From: Leptolyngbya iicbica LK
GTDB lineage: Bacteria; Cyanobacteriota; Cyanobacteriia; Phormidesmidales; Phormidesmidaceae
DNA length: 64,000 bases
Assembly: GCF_004212215.1 (NCBI RefSeq)
Contig: NZ_QVFV01000008.1
Span: forward strand, 119,808 to 183,807
Direction of reading: 5' to 3'
Shown: piece after piece, positions 27,943-36,851 of the stretch
How positions within the stretch are numbered: the stretch's first letter is position 1
How the letters are laid out: each line of letters opens with the position of its first letter
Translations under genes and position numbers: made by a program
Notes under the pieces: generated by a model
Databases searched by the model: none
Told to the model about the DNA's origin: nothing
The model's input: only the letters and a program-made list of their open reading frames with translations

Positions 27943-30561
27943 ATGCAACCCACCAACCCGAATCAATTTACCGAAAAGGCGTGGCAGGCCATTGTCCGCA
28001 CGCCGGAAATTGCCAAAGAGTCGAAGCACCAGCAGATTGAGAGTGAGCACCTGATGCGGGCGCTGCTGGAGCAGGAAGGCTTGGCGACCTCCGTGTTCAA
28101 CAAGGCCGAAGTGAACGTGCAGAACCTGCGCGATCGCACCACCGAGTTCATCAACAAGCAGCCCAAGATCAGCAATGCGGGCGGCTCGGTGTACCTGGGC
28201 AACAGCTTGGACAAGCTGCTCGATCGCGCCGATGGCTACCGCAAAGACTTGGGCGACGAGTACATTTCCATCGAGCACCTGCTGTTGGCCTACGCGAAGG
28301 ACGATCGCTTTGGGCAAGCGGTGTTCAGAGAATTTGGTTTAGACGAAAATAAGCTCAGAGGCATTATCAAAGAAGTGCGAGGGAATCAGAAAGTGACCGA
28401 CCAGAACCCCGAAGGCAAGTACGAAGCGCTGGAAAAATATGGCCGCGACCTGACGGAACTGGCGCGGTTGGGCAAGCTCGACCCGGTGATTGGGCGGGAC
28501 GATGAGATTCGTCGCACGATTCAGATTTTGTCGCGGCGGACGAAGAATAACCCGGTGCTGATTGGTGAACCCGGTGTCGGTAAGACCGCGATCGCCGAAG
28601 GACTGGCCCAGCGCATCGTCAGTAAAGATGTGCCGGAGTCGTTACGCGATCGCAAAATCATCGCCCTCGACATGGGTGCCCTGATTGCCGGGGCCAAGTA
28701 TCGCGGCGAATTTGAGGAGCGTCTGAAGGCCGTTCTCAAGGAAGTGCAAGAGTCCGAAGGGCAGATGGTGCTGTTTATCGACGAGATTCACACCGTCGTT
28801 GGCGCGGGGGCGACCCAGGGCGCGATGGACGCCGGGAACCTGCTGAAGCCGATGCTGGCGCGGGGCGAACTGCGCTGTATTGGGGCGACGACCCTGGACG
28901 AGTACCGCAAGTACATCGAGAAGGATGCGGCTCTGGAACGCCGCTTCCAGCAGGTGTTTATCGACCAGCCCACCATTGAGGACACGATCTCGATTTTGCG
29001 GGGTCTGAAGGAGCGCTACGAAGTCCACCACGGGGTGAAGATTTCTGACAGTGCGCTGGTGGCAGCGGCGGTACTTTCCACGCGGTACATCAGCGATCGC
29101 TTCTTGCCCGACAAGGCGATCGACCTGGTGGACGAGTCCGCCGCCAAGCTGAAGATGGAAATCACCTCCAAGCCGGAAGAGTTGGACGAAGTAGATCGCA
29201 AGATCCTCCAGCTCGAAATGGAGCGGCTGTCTCTAAAGAATGAGACGGATGCGGCCTCCCTGGATCGGCTAGAACGCCTCGACAAAGAACTGGCGGATCT
29301 GAAGGAAACCCAATCCGGCCTCAACGCCCAATGGCAGTCGGAAAAAGACCTGATCGATGACATTCAAGCCCTGCGCGAAGAGTTGGATCACGTCAACATT
29401 GAAGTGCAGCAGGCCGAGCGTAACTACGACCTGAACCGCGCCGCCGAGCTGAAGTACGGCAAGCTCACGGACCTGCAACGCAAAGTTGAGCAGGCAGAAG
29501 AGAAGCTGGAAAATGCCCAAACCAGCGGTCAATCTCTGCTGCGGGAAGAGGTGACGGAGGAAGACATCGCCGAGATCATCTCCAAGTGGACAGGCATTCC
29601 GGTGAGCAAGCTGGTGGCGTCGGAAATGGAGAAGCTGCTGCACCTGGAAGACGAACTGCACCAGCGGGTGGTCGGTCAGGAGGAAGCGGTGACGGCGGTG
29701 GCCGACGCGATTCAGCGGAGCCGCGCCGGACTCGCGGACCCCAATCGCCCCATTGCGAGCTTCATCTTCCTCGGTCCCACCGGGGTCGGGAAGACGGAAC
29801 TGGCGAAGGCGCTGGCCTCCTATATGTTTGACACGGAAGACGCGATCGTCCGCATCGATATGTCCGAGTACATGGAGAAGCACGCGGTGGCGCGGCTGAT
29901 CGGGGCTCCTCCCGGCTACGTCGGCTTTGAGGAAGGCGGTCAGCTCACGGAAGCGATCCGCCGTCGGCCCTACGCGGTCATCCTGTTCGACGAAATCGAG
30001 AAGGCCCACCCCGATGTGTTCAACATCATGCTGCAAATTCTGGATGATGGTCGCCTCACCGACTCCCAGGGGCGCACGGTGGATTTCCGCAACTCGGTGC
30101 TGATCATGACCAGCAACATCGGCTCCCAGTACATTCTGGATTTGGCGGGCGATGACACCAAGTACGACCTGATGCGCGATCGCGTGATGGATGCCATGCG
30201 TTCCGAGTTCCGCCCTGAGTTCCTGAACCGGGTGGATGAGCTGATCATCTTCCACAGTTTGAAGCAGGAGCAACTGAAGGAAATCGTCAAGCTGCAAATC
30301 CAACGGCTGGAGCAGCGGTTGGGCGATCGCAAGATGTCTCTCGTGCTCTCCGAAGACGCGCTGGATTGGGTGGCCCAGGTCGGCTACGACCCCGTCTACG
30401 GTGCTCGCCCCCTCAAGCGCGCCATCCAGAAGGAGCTAGAAACGCCCATCGCGAAGGGCATCCTGCGGGGCGATTTTGTGAACGGCGATCGGATCTACGC
30501 CGATGTGGAAAACGAACGCCTCGTCTTCAAACGTCAAGCCACTGAACTCGCGACCGTGTAG
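27943..30561 (+). CDS. clpB: ClpB-type disaggregase chaperone
   Basis: An 872-residue hexameric AAA+ unfoldase that rescues aggregated proteins with DnaK/DnaJ. In order: Clp_N repeats (about 1-145), NBD1 with Walker [14 protein letters not shown] near residue 205 and Walker [13 protein letters not shown], the long coiled-coil middle domain (about 400-530), NBD2 with [13 protein letters not shown] near 610 and [15 protein letters not shown], and the ClpB C-terminal domain. The middle domain distinguishes it from ClpC and ClpA, and there is no ClpP-binding loop. No CIRCE operator is visible upstream. A strong palindrome follows the stop. Confidence 0.96.
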   Translation: MQPTNPNQFTEKAWQAIVRTPEIAKESKHQQIESEHLMRALLEQEGLATSVFNKAEVNVQNLRDRTTEFINKQPKISNAGGSVYLGNSLDKLLDRADGYRKDLGDEYISIEHLLLAYAKDDRFGQAVFREFGLDENKLRGIIKEVRGNQKVTDQNPEGKYEALEKYGRDLTELARLGKLDPVIGRDDEIRRTIQILSRRTKNNPVLIGEPGVGKTAIAEGLAQRIVSKDVPESLRDRKIIALDMGALIAGAKYRGEFEERLKAVLKEVQESEGQMVLFIDEIHTVVGAGATQGAMDAGNLLKPMLARGELRCIGATTLDEYRKYIEKDAALERRFQQVFIDQPTIEDTISILRGLKERYEVHHGVKISDSALVAAAVLSTRYISDRFLPDKAIDLVDESAAKLKMEITSKPEELDEVDRKILQLEMERLSLKNETDAASLDRLERLDKELADLKETQSGLNAQWQSEKDLIDDIQALREELDHVNIEVQQAERNYDLNRAAELKYGKLTDLQRKVEQAEEKLENAQTSGQSLLREEVTEEDIAEIISKWTGIPVSKLVASEMEKLLHLEDELHQRVVGQEEAVTAVADAIQRSRAGLADPNRPIASFIFLGPTGVGKTELAKALASYMFDTEDAIVRIDMSEYMEKHAVARLIGAPPGYVGFEEGGQLTEAIRRRPYAVILFDEIEKAHPDVFNIMLQILDDGRLTDSQGRTVDFRNSVLIMTSNIGSQYILDLAGDDTKYDLMRDRVMDAMRSEFRPEFLNRVDELIIFHSLKQEQLKEIVKLQIQRLEQRLGDRKMSLVLSEDALDWVAQVGYDPVYGARPLKRAIQKELETPIAKGILRGDFVNGDRIYADVENERLVFKRQATELATV

Positions 30562-30568
30562 CACCCAA

Positions 30569-30601
30569 AGAACCCCGGCTTCTTCGAGAAGCCGGGGTTC
30601 T
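30569..30601. terminator. Perfect 15-bp stem hairpin after clpB
   Basis: AGAACCCCGGCTTCT pairs perfectly with its complement across the 3-base loop TCG, starting 8 bp after the clpB stop. The T-run expected of a classical terminator is missing, so it may equally be a mobile palindromic repeat acting as a terminator or mRNA stabiliser. Confidence 0.7.
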
Positions 30602-30655
30602 GAGCAACCTTAAGGTGATGGGCGCTGCCATCGCTACTGCCTTTGCCAACATTCA

Positions 30656-30673
30656 GGCGCACAGCTGTGCGCC
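30656..30673. repeat. Perfect 18-bp palindrome GGCGCACAGCTGTGCGCC
   Basis: A perfect palindrome with no loop, flanked by CCCTACAG. It resembles a short palindromic element often seen dispersed in cyanobacterial intergenic DNA (from memory). It lies 35 bp before the lipoprotein start. Confidence 0.6.
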
Positions 30674-30707
30674 CCTACAGTTCACAACGATTGAATCACT
30701 AAAGCCC

Positions 30708-31133
30708 ATGAACACTCGACTATTTAGCACTCTGGGGGCGATCGCCCTCATCGGTACCACGACGGCCTGTGTGGCACCGCCCTCCACCGAAACGCCCACG
30801 GAGCGATCGGCCTATGGCGAAATCTCGCTGCCGCCCGAAAGCCAACGGTTTGGCCAAGATCTCGAAATCATCGCCATTGATGCCTTTGGCACGGCTGAAA
30901 TGCCCACTGAAGGCAATTTCAACCAAGAGGTCACCATCGTGGAACAAACCTCAACCGATGCGATTGTCACGCTCACTCAAACGGGACGCCTCGACGACTC
31001 GGTTGAGGGCGTGCGCTACTGGTTGGAATTTGACGCGGGCGAAAATGCCTGGGAAATGGTCTGGGCGGGGCGTCAGGTGCGCTGCTATCCCGGGCGTGGC
31101 TCCCAAGATTGGACTACGGAATTGTGTAACTAG
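30708..31133 (+). CDS. Small putative lipoprotein
   Basis: A 141-residue protein that starts at ATG 30708 with a hydrophobic signal sequence (LFSTLGAIALIGTTTAC); the Cys at residue 21 could be lipidated, although the residue at -3 is Thr rather than Leu or Val. The mature part is small and acidic, probably beta-rich, with a C-terminal pair of cysteines (RCYPGRGSQDWTTELC). I do not recognise a named family. The frame is open upstream to 30615, but that stretch runs through the palindrome and lacks a signal peptide. It is separated from clpB by two palindromes and probably has its own promoter. Confidence 0.65.
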   Translation: MNTRLFSTLGAIALIGTTTACVAPPSTETPTERSAYGEISLPPESQRFGQDLEIIAIDAFGTAEMPTEGNFNQEVTIVEQTSTDAIVTLTQTGRLDDSVEGVRYWLEFDAGENAWEMVWAGRQVRCYPGRGSQDWTTELCN

Positions 31134-31302
31134 CGGTTTCCATCCCATTTGTTGTCGGGGTGGATGGCCGGCAGCTGTCAGAAAATGAGTTGAGCTCAGC
31201 GATCGCCCCCCTTTCTCTGGGCTCCATCAGCGACACTCCAGACACTGTAATTGAGGCTGAAATGAGAGCATCCTGGCACCTAGACGATCTAGCTGTGCCC
31301 TG

Positions 31303-32007
31303 TTAGCCACCGATCGCGAGATAGATCCAGTAAGTCGCCATGGGAATCACCGTCGCTGCTACTAAAAACCCGACCACAATCCAGGTGGAACTGCCGCGAT
31401 TTTCTTCCGTTTCTTCAGCGGAGGCGAAGGTGCTTTCCATTTCAAAGGAATTGACTTCGGCTGGCGGACCCGGATCGGTTTCACCCGACAGCACTGCGAC
31501 GAGGCGATCGCTGGCGGTCAGCAATGCTTGATTATATTTGTTGCCCTGGCGCAGGGGAATGGCGATCGTTTCATCCACCACGCTGGTTGCGATATCTGCC
31601 GACAGCATCTCAGCAGAAGCGTCACCCACTTTGAGGGCGGCTCCATTGGTCACATCATCCAACACCAGAATGCTCTGATTGGTGCGGCTCTCGGGGGCCG
31701 GAAACCACTTTTCCATCAGGGCATCCGCAAAAGTTGCCGGGGTTTCACCATAGTCAAGGCGGTGAATGGTGACGAAGCGCACTTCATTGCCAGTGCTTTG
31801 CGCCAAGTCTTGCAGTCGTTCGGTGATTTTGCCTTCGTTGATGCGGCTAATCAGCCCGGCATCATCCACAATCCAGGTGCTATCTGACAACGGTGGGATT
31901 TGATAAACGCCCGTGGCCAACGCCGGAGCCGCGATCGCGAGCGTGCTCACCAACAGGCAAAGAGTAAGAACAGCGCCAAAGAGTGGCTTGATTACACGGT
32001 GCAGCAT
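31303..32007 (-). CDS. psb32: TPM-domain protein Psb32 (photosystem II repair)
   Basis: A 234-residue thylakoid protein. It has an N-terminal signal sequence (about 8-32), a TPM domain (about 40-180, with WIVDDAGLISRINEGKI and SILVLDDVTNGAALKVG) and a single C-terminal transmembrane helix (STWIVVGFLVAATVIPMATY). This is the layout of Psb32, which protects PSII from photodamage and speeds its repair in Synechocystis. The reading frame runs to 32268, but the ATG at 32007 gives the signal peptide. It is 310 bp downstream of the TIR/WD40 gene on the same strand. Confidence 0.85.
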   Translation of the reverse strand: MLHRVIKPLFGAVLTLCLLVSTLAIAAPALATGVYQIPPLSDSTWIVDDAGLISRINEGKITERLQDLAQSTGNEVRFVTIHRLDYGETPATFADALMEKWFPAPESRTNQSILVLDDVTNGAALKVGDASAEMLSADIATSVVDETIAIPLRQGNKYNQALLTASDRLVAVLSGETDPGPPAEVNSFEMESTFASAEETEENRGSSTWIVVGFLVAATVIPMATYWIYLAIGG

Positions 32008-32316
32008 AGAAATGATAAATGTATGGCAGCTACTCATTACTATACTGGAATGCTTTGGCATCCGAAGCTGATTCGCATGGCGACAGCCAGGAGATCTGGG
32101 TCGTATCGGTTGAGTTTGTAGCCGTGGAAAAATCTGGTCGTTAATGCTCGAAAAACGAGCCTTGGCCGATATCGGTGCTAAATGATGGTTGGCAACGCCT
32201 GAGCCGTTGTTCATCTGACTGTAGTGAATCTTGGCTGCACTTAGCGAATAGTCATCGCTGGCAGACAACCCTTCTCAAGCAGCAGCTACCCTAGACCGCC
32301 AATAGCCCCAGCGACC
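32008..32316. other. Intergenic spacer upstream of psb32
   Basis: About 310 bp between the TIR/WD40 stop and the psb32 start. It should hold the psb32 promoter. No RNA gene or strong hairpin was seen. Confidence 0.35.
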
Positions 32317-35300
32317 TCATCCCAAGAGATGAAAGGCGGCGCGTACCCATGGCAGCGTGCGGTCCAGCATTGACGTGGGGGCCATAGCCTCGTCCTCGCG
32401 GGGGGGCAGGTTGCAAATTGCCCGGTCCGCATCCGTTGCTTTGCCATACTCCAGGTAGTTGTGCAACCACTCGCAGCCCCAGTCTATGAGCTCGGGCAAG
32501 GTCTCAATATCGTAGGTCTGCACGCGGCCATTCACCACCGTCGCCACTCGCTGCCCGTCGGGACTCATGACAGCTAACTTGCCCTCATAAATCGCCAGTT
32601 GCCGTCCCTGCAAATCCCATACCCGTATCGTGCGATCGGCTGAGGCCGTGACGACATAGGTGCCGTCGGGGCTAAACTCCGCACTGGTGACTCTATTCTC
32701 ATGACCTGCTGAGACTGCCAGGGTTTGTCCAGTTGCAGTATCCCACACCCGTACTGTGCGATCGTCTGAGGCCGTGACGACCTGGGTGCCATCCGGGCTA
32801 AACGCCGCACTGGTGACGCCACCATTGTGCCCGGTCAAAGTCGCCACAGATTTCCCAGTTTTGGCATTCCATACCCGTACCGTGCCATCGTTTGAGGCTG
32901 TGACGACTTGGGTGCCATCCGGGCTAAACGCCGCACTGTTGACGTTACTATCGTGCTCAGTCAAAGTCGCTACAGCTTTCCCGGTTGTTGCCTCCCACAC
33001 CCGTGCTGTGCCATCGTTTGAGGCCGTGACGATGTAGGTGCCGTCGGGACTAAACTCCGTACTCCTGACGGCCTCTTCATGGCCAGTCAACGTGGCCATC
33101 GCTTTCCCGGTCGTGGCATCCCACACTCTGGTCATGCCACTGTATGACGCCGTGACGACCTGGGTACCATCCGGGCTAAACCCCGCACTCCAGACGGCAC
33201 CTTCATGGCCAGTCAACGTGGCCATCGCTTTCCCGGTTGTTGCCTCCCACACCCGTGCCGTGCCATCGTCTGAGGCCGTGACGACCTGGGTGCCGTCTGG
33301 ATTAAACTTCGCACTAATGATCCCTCCCTCATGGCCAGTCAACGTGGCCATCGCGTTCCCGGTCGCTGCCTCCCACACCCGTGCCGTGCCATCGTCTGAG
33401 GTCGTGACGATGTAGGTGCCGTCGGGACTAAACTCCGCACTGGTAACGGCACCTTCATCGCCGGTCAACGTGGTCATCGCGTTCCCGGTTGTTGCCTCCC
33501 AGACCCGTACTGTGCCATCGTCTGAGGCGGTGACGATGTAGGTGCCGTCGGGGCTAAACTCCGTGCTGGTGACGGCACCTACGCCCGCTAAAACTGATAT
33601 TTCTTGCCCGGTCACAGCATCCCATACTCTGGTCATGCCACTGAATGACGCAGTGACGACCTGGGTGCCATCCGGGCTAAACTCCGTACTTAAGAATGGG
33701 CTCTCGTGGCCCACTAAAGTCGCCATCGCGTTCCCGGTCGCTGCCTCCCACACCCGTGCCGTGCCATCGAGTGAAGCGGTGACGATCTGGGTGCCATCCG
33801 GGCTAAACGCTGCACTCCAGACGACACCTTCATGGCCAGTCAACGTCGTCATCACGTTCCCGGTTGTTGCCTCCCACACCCGTGCCGTGCCATCGAGTGA
33901 AGCGGTGACGATCTGGGTGCCATCCGGGCTAAACGCTGCACTTCTGATCCCTCCCGCATGGCCAGTCAACGTCGTCATCGCGTTCCCGGTCGCTGCCTCC
34001 CACACCCATGCCGTGCCATCGTCTGAGGCCGTGACGATGTAGGTGCCGTCGGGACTAAACTCCGCACTGAAGACGCCACCTTCGTGGCCAGTCAAAGTCG
34101 CTATCGCGTTCCCGGTCGTTGCCTCCCACACCCGTGCCGTGCCATCGTCTGAGGCCGTGGTAATGTGGGTGCCGTCGGGACTAAACTCCGCACTGAAGAC
34201 GGCACCTTCATGGCCAGTCAAAGTCGCTATCGCGTTCCCGGTTGTTACCTCCCACACTCGTGCCGTGCCATCGTCTGAGGCCGTGGCAATGTGGGTGCCG
34301 TCGGGACTAAACTCCGCACTGAAGACGGCACCTTCATGGCCAGTCAAAGTCGCTATCGCGTTCCCGGTCATTGCCTCCCACACCCGTGCCGTGCCATCAA
34401 ATGAGGCAGTGGTAACGTGGGTGCCGTCGGGACTAAACGCCGCACTGAAGACGGCACTTTGATGAGCTAGTAAGCGTTCCTGAGCAATCTGAGACTTAAT
34501 TTGCTGCAACGCGAGTAGCGGACTAGCTGCTGGGTAGTCAGAGGTAGCCTGTAGTTCTTCCTGAACAACGATTTCATTGAGTGCAGTCCCAGCTTCCAAG
34601 GCTTTTCGTAAAGCTGCAACTGGCTCAAACCCGGCACGATTGAGGGCTGCCGTACCTGCTTGTTCGAGGCGAGTCGCAGTTTTTGCCATCTGAATAGTTT
34701 TTTCGGCTTCAGCGAGCCGTGCTTGGGCGACCAATCCCGCCCCCACAGCAATAATGATGCCCGCCACCGCCGTCATCGCCCCGATCGCCGCACCCCGTCG
34801 CAGCTTCTTCTCTGCCGCATCCTGCGCCGCCTGCCGCGCCGTACTCGCCCGCACATACTCCTGCTGCAAGCCCGTCGGCAACGGTTCCACCTCAGCATTA
34901 GTCACCAACCAGGCACTCGCTGTTGCCAACTCCTGACCCCGCAGCAACAAACTCTCATCCCGCCCTTTGCGATCCCACTCACCCGCCCGCAGCAGTAAAC
35001 GGGTGTGGACTTCCAAATGCTCACGATCGGTATCTAACGTGTGCAACAAATGCTGAAAATTGACCTGAAAGTCACCATCATGATCGCGAAAGTCAAGCCA
35101 CTGCAGCTTCGCCAGAATGGGGTGCAGATCCGCCGTGTCGATCGGGCGATGCAGCACCGTCACGATGCGCTTGTTGAGACCGTTGGCATATTCCACCTCA
35201 TCGGCACAGTAGGGCGAATTGATCGACTGCGGTGAGAGCACAAACAAAAATACATCCGAACTTTCAATGCCGCGATAAATTTCCTGCTGAAAGTCCGTTC

Positions 35301-36723
35301 CCGAGGCAATACTCTCCTGGTCAAACCAGGTGCGCTTGCCCTGAATCTGCAACGTTTCATTTAACCGCCGGGCAAAGTCTGAGTCTACCCGCGAGTAAGA
35401 GATAAACACATCCAGCGACGGGTTCGGCGGCTGCCGCAGACTCTCGGCAATAAAGGTTTGCTGCAGTTCGATGGGGGGATAGCGGTGAGTGCGGGCCACC
35501 TTCAGCCAGTTTTCCGCTCGCCGCAAGTTATAGCCCCGCAGCAGCATGGTGGGGTTCTGCTGCTGTCGCTGCCATTTCAACGCTTGGGAGAGCCAGGTTT
35601 TGTGTTCGGTGTAGTAGGCGGCGTCGGTGTTGAGAATCTTCAGCAGTTCACTTTCATCCGCAAGATAGTCACTCTCGTTGAGGTTGTCCGTCAGGTCGAT
35701 TTGTTGGAGCGATTTGAGAGACTCCGGCACCTGCGCCGGGTCAGTCGGTTGAGTGAGAATCGGAATGATCCGTTTGTGTAAGTCCAGGGCTTGCTGCAGT
35801 TCTCGCTGACAATACTCCGACTGGGCTGAAGCGGGCGACAGCATAAACAGCACGTTGTCAGCGGTTTCAATGCCCTGGGTAATGGCGCTGTGATAGTTCT
35901 GACTGGTCTGAATGTCGGTGCGGTAGTTCCATACTGTAATGCCCTGGCGCATCAAGGAGCGGCGGATTTGTTCGGCACTGTCGCGATCGCTCTCTGCATG
36001 ACAGAGAAACACCTGGGTCATCAAGTTATTGGCGTTCTTGATGCTCTCGGTGATGAATTCACAATGTAGATCCGTGGGCACACAGGGCGGCTGTTCGTCG
36101 GTGAAGCGAGTGGCCAGCCAGGTGTGGGCCTGTTGGCGAGCTTGGCCGGTGAGCAGGAACTGCGATCGCTGCTGGTGCTTTTCCCAATGCAAAGCGGCGG
36201 CCAACAGCTCGGTATGCTGCCGCACGTAGTCTTGATGGCGATCGCAGATGGCCAGCAGTCCTTGCAGTGCCGCGTCAAAGTCATCAATCCCTTCGCGGAA
36301 GTAGACCCAGTTAATCTTGCCGATGGCGGGATGCATGTTGGGAAAGCTGGAATGCTTCCCGGCGGCCTGATACTCGGCCCACTGTGCGTCGGTCCCTTCA
36401 GGATTCCGTTCCTGCCAGGTCTCCCAGCTAATCTGTTCCACATGCAGCAGGGGAATGATGCGTTTACCCCGTTTGAGGGCCAGTTCAACTTCCAGACCGC
36501 AGTAGGGGGAGTTGACGGAGTGGGGGGAGATTAAGAACAGAAAGTTGTCGGCTTTTTCAATGCCGTCATCAATCTGCTTTTGATAGTCCACCCCCAGAGG
36601 AATATCTTCAAAGTCGAACCAGACGGTGAGGCCAGCGGCAACGAGGCGTTGATGCAGGCGGGCGGCAAAGGCTTTGCTATCGGCTCGACCGTAGGAGATG
36701 AAGGCGTTCTGGAAAGTCGGCAT
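32317..36723 (-). CDS. Triple-TIR, membrane-anchored WD40-repeat protein
   Basis: A 1468-residue protein. Three TIR domains (about 5-145, 233-375 and 436-570) are each followed by a similar helical segment of about 75 residues (VRQHTELLAAALHWEK, YTEHKTWLSQALKWQR and LEVHTRLLLRAGEWDR), so a whole TIR-plus-helical module appears triplicated. Each TIR keeps the Glu where catalytic Glu sits in TIR NADases (YCGLEVE, YCQRELQ, YCADEVE). A hydrophobic helix follows (about 643-665), then a coiled coil and 15 canonical WD40 repeats (about 753-1380). There is no STAND/NB-ARC ATPase between TIR and WD40. TIR proteins in bacteria commonly act in antiphage NAD+ depletion; that role here is inference. Confidence 0.9.
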   Translation of the reverse strand: MPTFQNAFISYGRADSKAFAARLHQRLVAAGLTVWFDFEDIPLGVDYQKQIDDGIEKADNFLFLISPHSVNSPYCGLEVELALKRGKRIIPLLHVEQISWETWQERNPEGTDAQWAEYQAAGKHSSFPNMHPAIGKINWVYFREGIDDFDAALQGLLAICDRHQDYVRQHTELLAAALHWEKHQQRSQFLLTGQARQQAHTWLATRFTDEQPPCVPTDLHCEFITESIKNANNLMTQVFLCHAESDRDSAEQIRRSLMRQGITVWNYRTDIQTSQNYHSAITQGIETADNVLFMLSPASAQSEYCQRELQQALDLHKRIIPILTQPTDPAQVPESLKSLQQIDLTDNLNESDYLADESELLKILNTDAAYYTEHKTWLSQALKWQRQQQNPTMLLRGYNLRRAENWLKVARTHRYPPIELQQTFIAESLRQPPNPSLDVFISYSRVDSDFARRLNETLQIQGKRTWFDQESIASGTDFQQEIYRGIESSDVFLFVLSPQSINSPYCADEVEYANGLNKRIVTVLHRPIDTADLHPILAKLQWLDFRDHDGDFQVNFQHLLHTLDTDREHLEVHTRLLLRAGEWDRKGRDESLLLRGQELATASAWLVTNAEVEPLPTGLQQEYVRASTARQAAQDAAEKKLRRGAAIGAMTAVAGIIIAVGAGLVAQARLAEAEKTIQMAKTATRLEQAGTAALNRAGFEPVAALRKALEAGTALNEIVVQEELQATSDYPAASPLLALQQIKSQIAQERLLAHQSAVFSAAFSPDGTHVTTASFDGTARVWEAMTGNAIATLTGHEGAVFSAEFSPDGTHIATASDDGTARVWEVTTGNAIATLTGHEGAVFSAEFSPDGTHITTASDDGTARVWEATTGNAIATLTGHEGGVFSAEFSPDGTYIVTASDDGTAWVWEAATGNAMTTLTGHAGGIRSAAFSPDGTQIVTASLDGTARVWEATTGNVMTTLTGHEGVVWSAAFSPDGTQIVTASLDGTARVWEAATGNAMATLVGHESPFLSTEFSPDGTQVVTASFSGMTRVWDAVTGQEISVLAGVGAVTSTEFSPDGTYIVTASDDGTVRVWEATTGNAMTTLTGDEGAVTSAEFSPDGTYIVTTSDDGTARVWEAATGNAMATLTGHEGGIISAKFNPDGTQVVTASDDGTARVWEATTGKAMATLTGHEGAVWSAGFSPDGTQVVTASYSGMTRVWDATTGKAMATLTGHEEAVRSTEFSPDGTYIVTASNDGTARVWEATTGKAVATLTEHDSNVNSAAFSPDGTQVVTASNDGTVRVWNAKTGKSVATLTGHNGGVTSAAFSPDGTQVVTASDDRTVRVWDTATGQTLAVSAGHENRVTSAEFSPDGTYVVTASADRTIRVWDLQGRQLAIYEGKLAVMSPDGQRVATVVNGRVQTYDIETLPELIDWGCEWLHNYLEYGKATDADRAICNLPPREDEAMAPTSMLDRTLPWVRAAFHLLG
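32590..34465 (-). repeat. Array of 15 tandem 126-bp WD40 units
   Basis: Each unit encodes about 42 residues of the form HEGAVFSAEFSPDGTxxxTA followed by SxDGTARVWEATTGNAxATL. DNA identity between units is high, with long near-identical stretches. One unit (the eighth) is one residue shorter. A sixteenth, degenerate unit follows. Such arrays expand and contract by recombination. Confidence 0.88.
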
Positions 36724-36851
36724 GGGTCAGCAGTCAGCGGGGGACAGGGCAGGCTCACTCATAACTTGCCCAATTCCTCGGCGCGATCGGGATTTCTGGA
36801 GGCTGGAAAATTCCGGTGGGGAGATGGCGGGTAACTTCTGACGGTTCGAAC

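Noticed and set aside
29269..30303. A 344-codon minus-strand frame inside clpB
   Set aside because: Antisense of a strongly conserved chaperone gene; the translation is rich in His, Gln and Leu, as expected for a shadow frame.
32756..34462. Several long plus-strand frames in the WD40 region (repetitive MPSGLNSVL-type translations)
   Set aside because: They are the antisense of the tandem WD40 units, open only because the repeat unit lacks stops in that frame.
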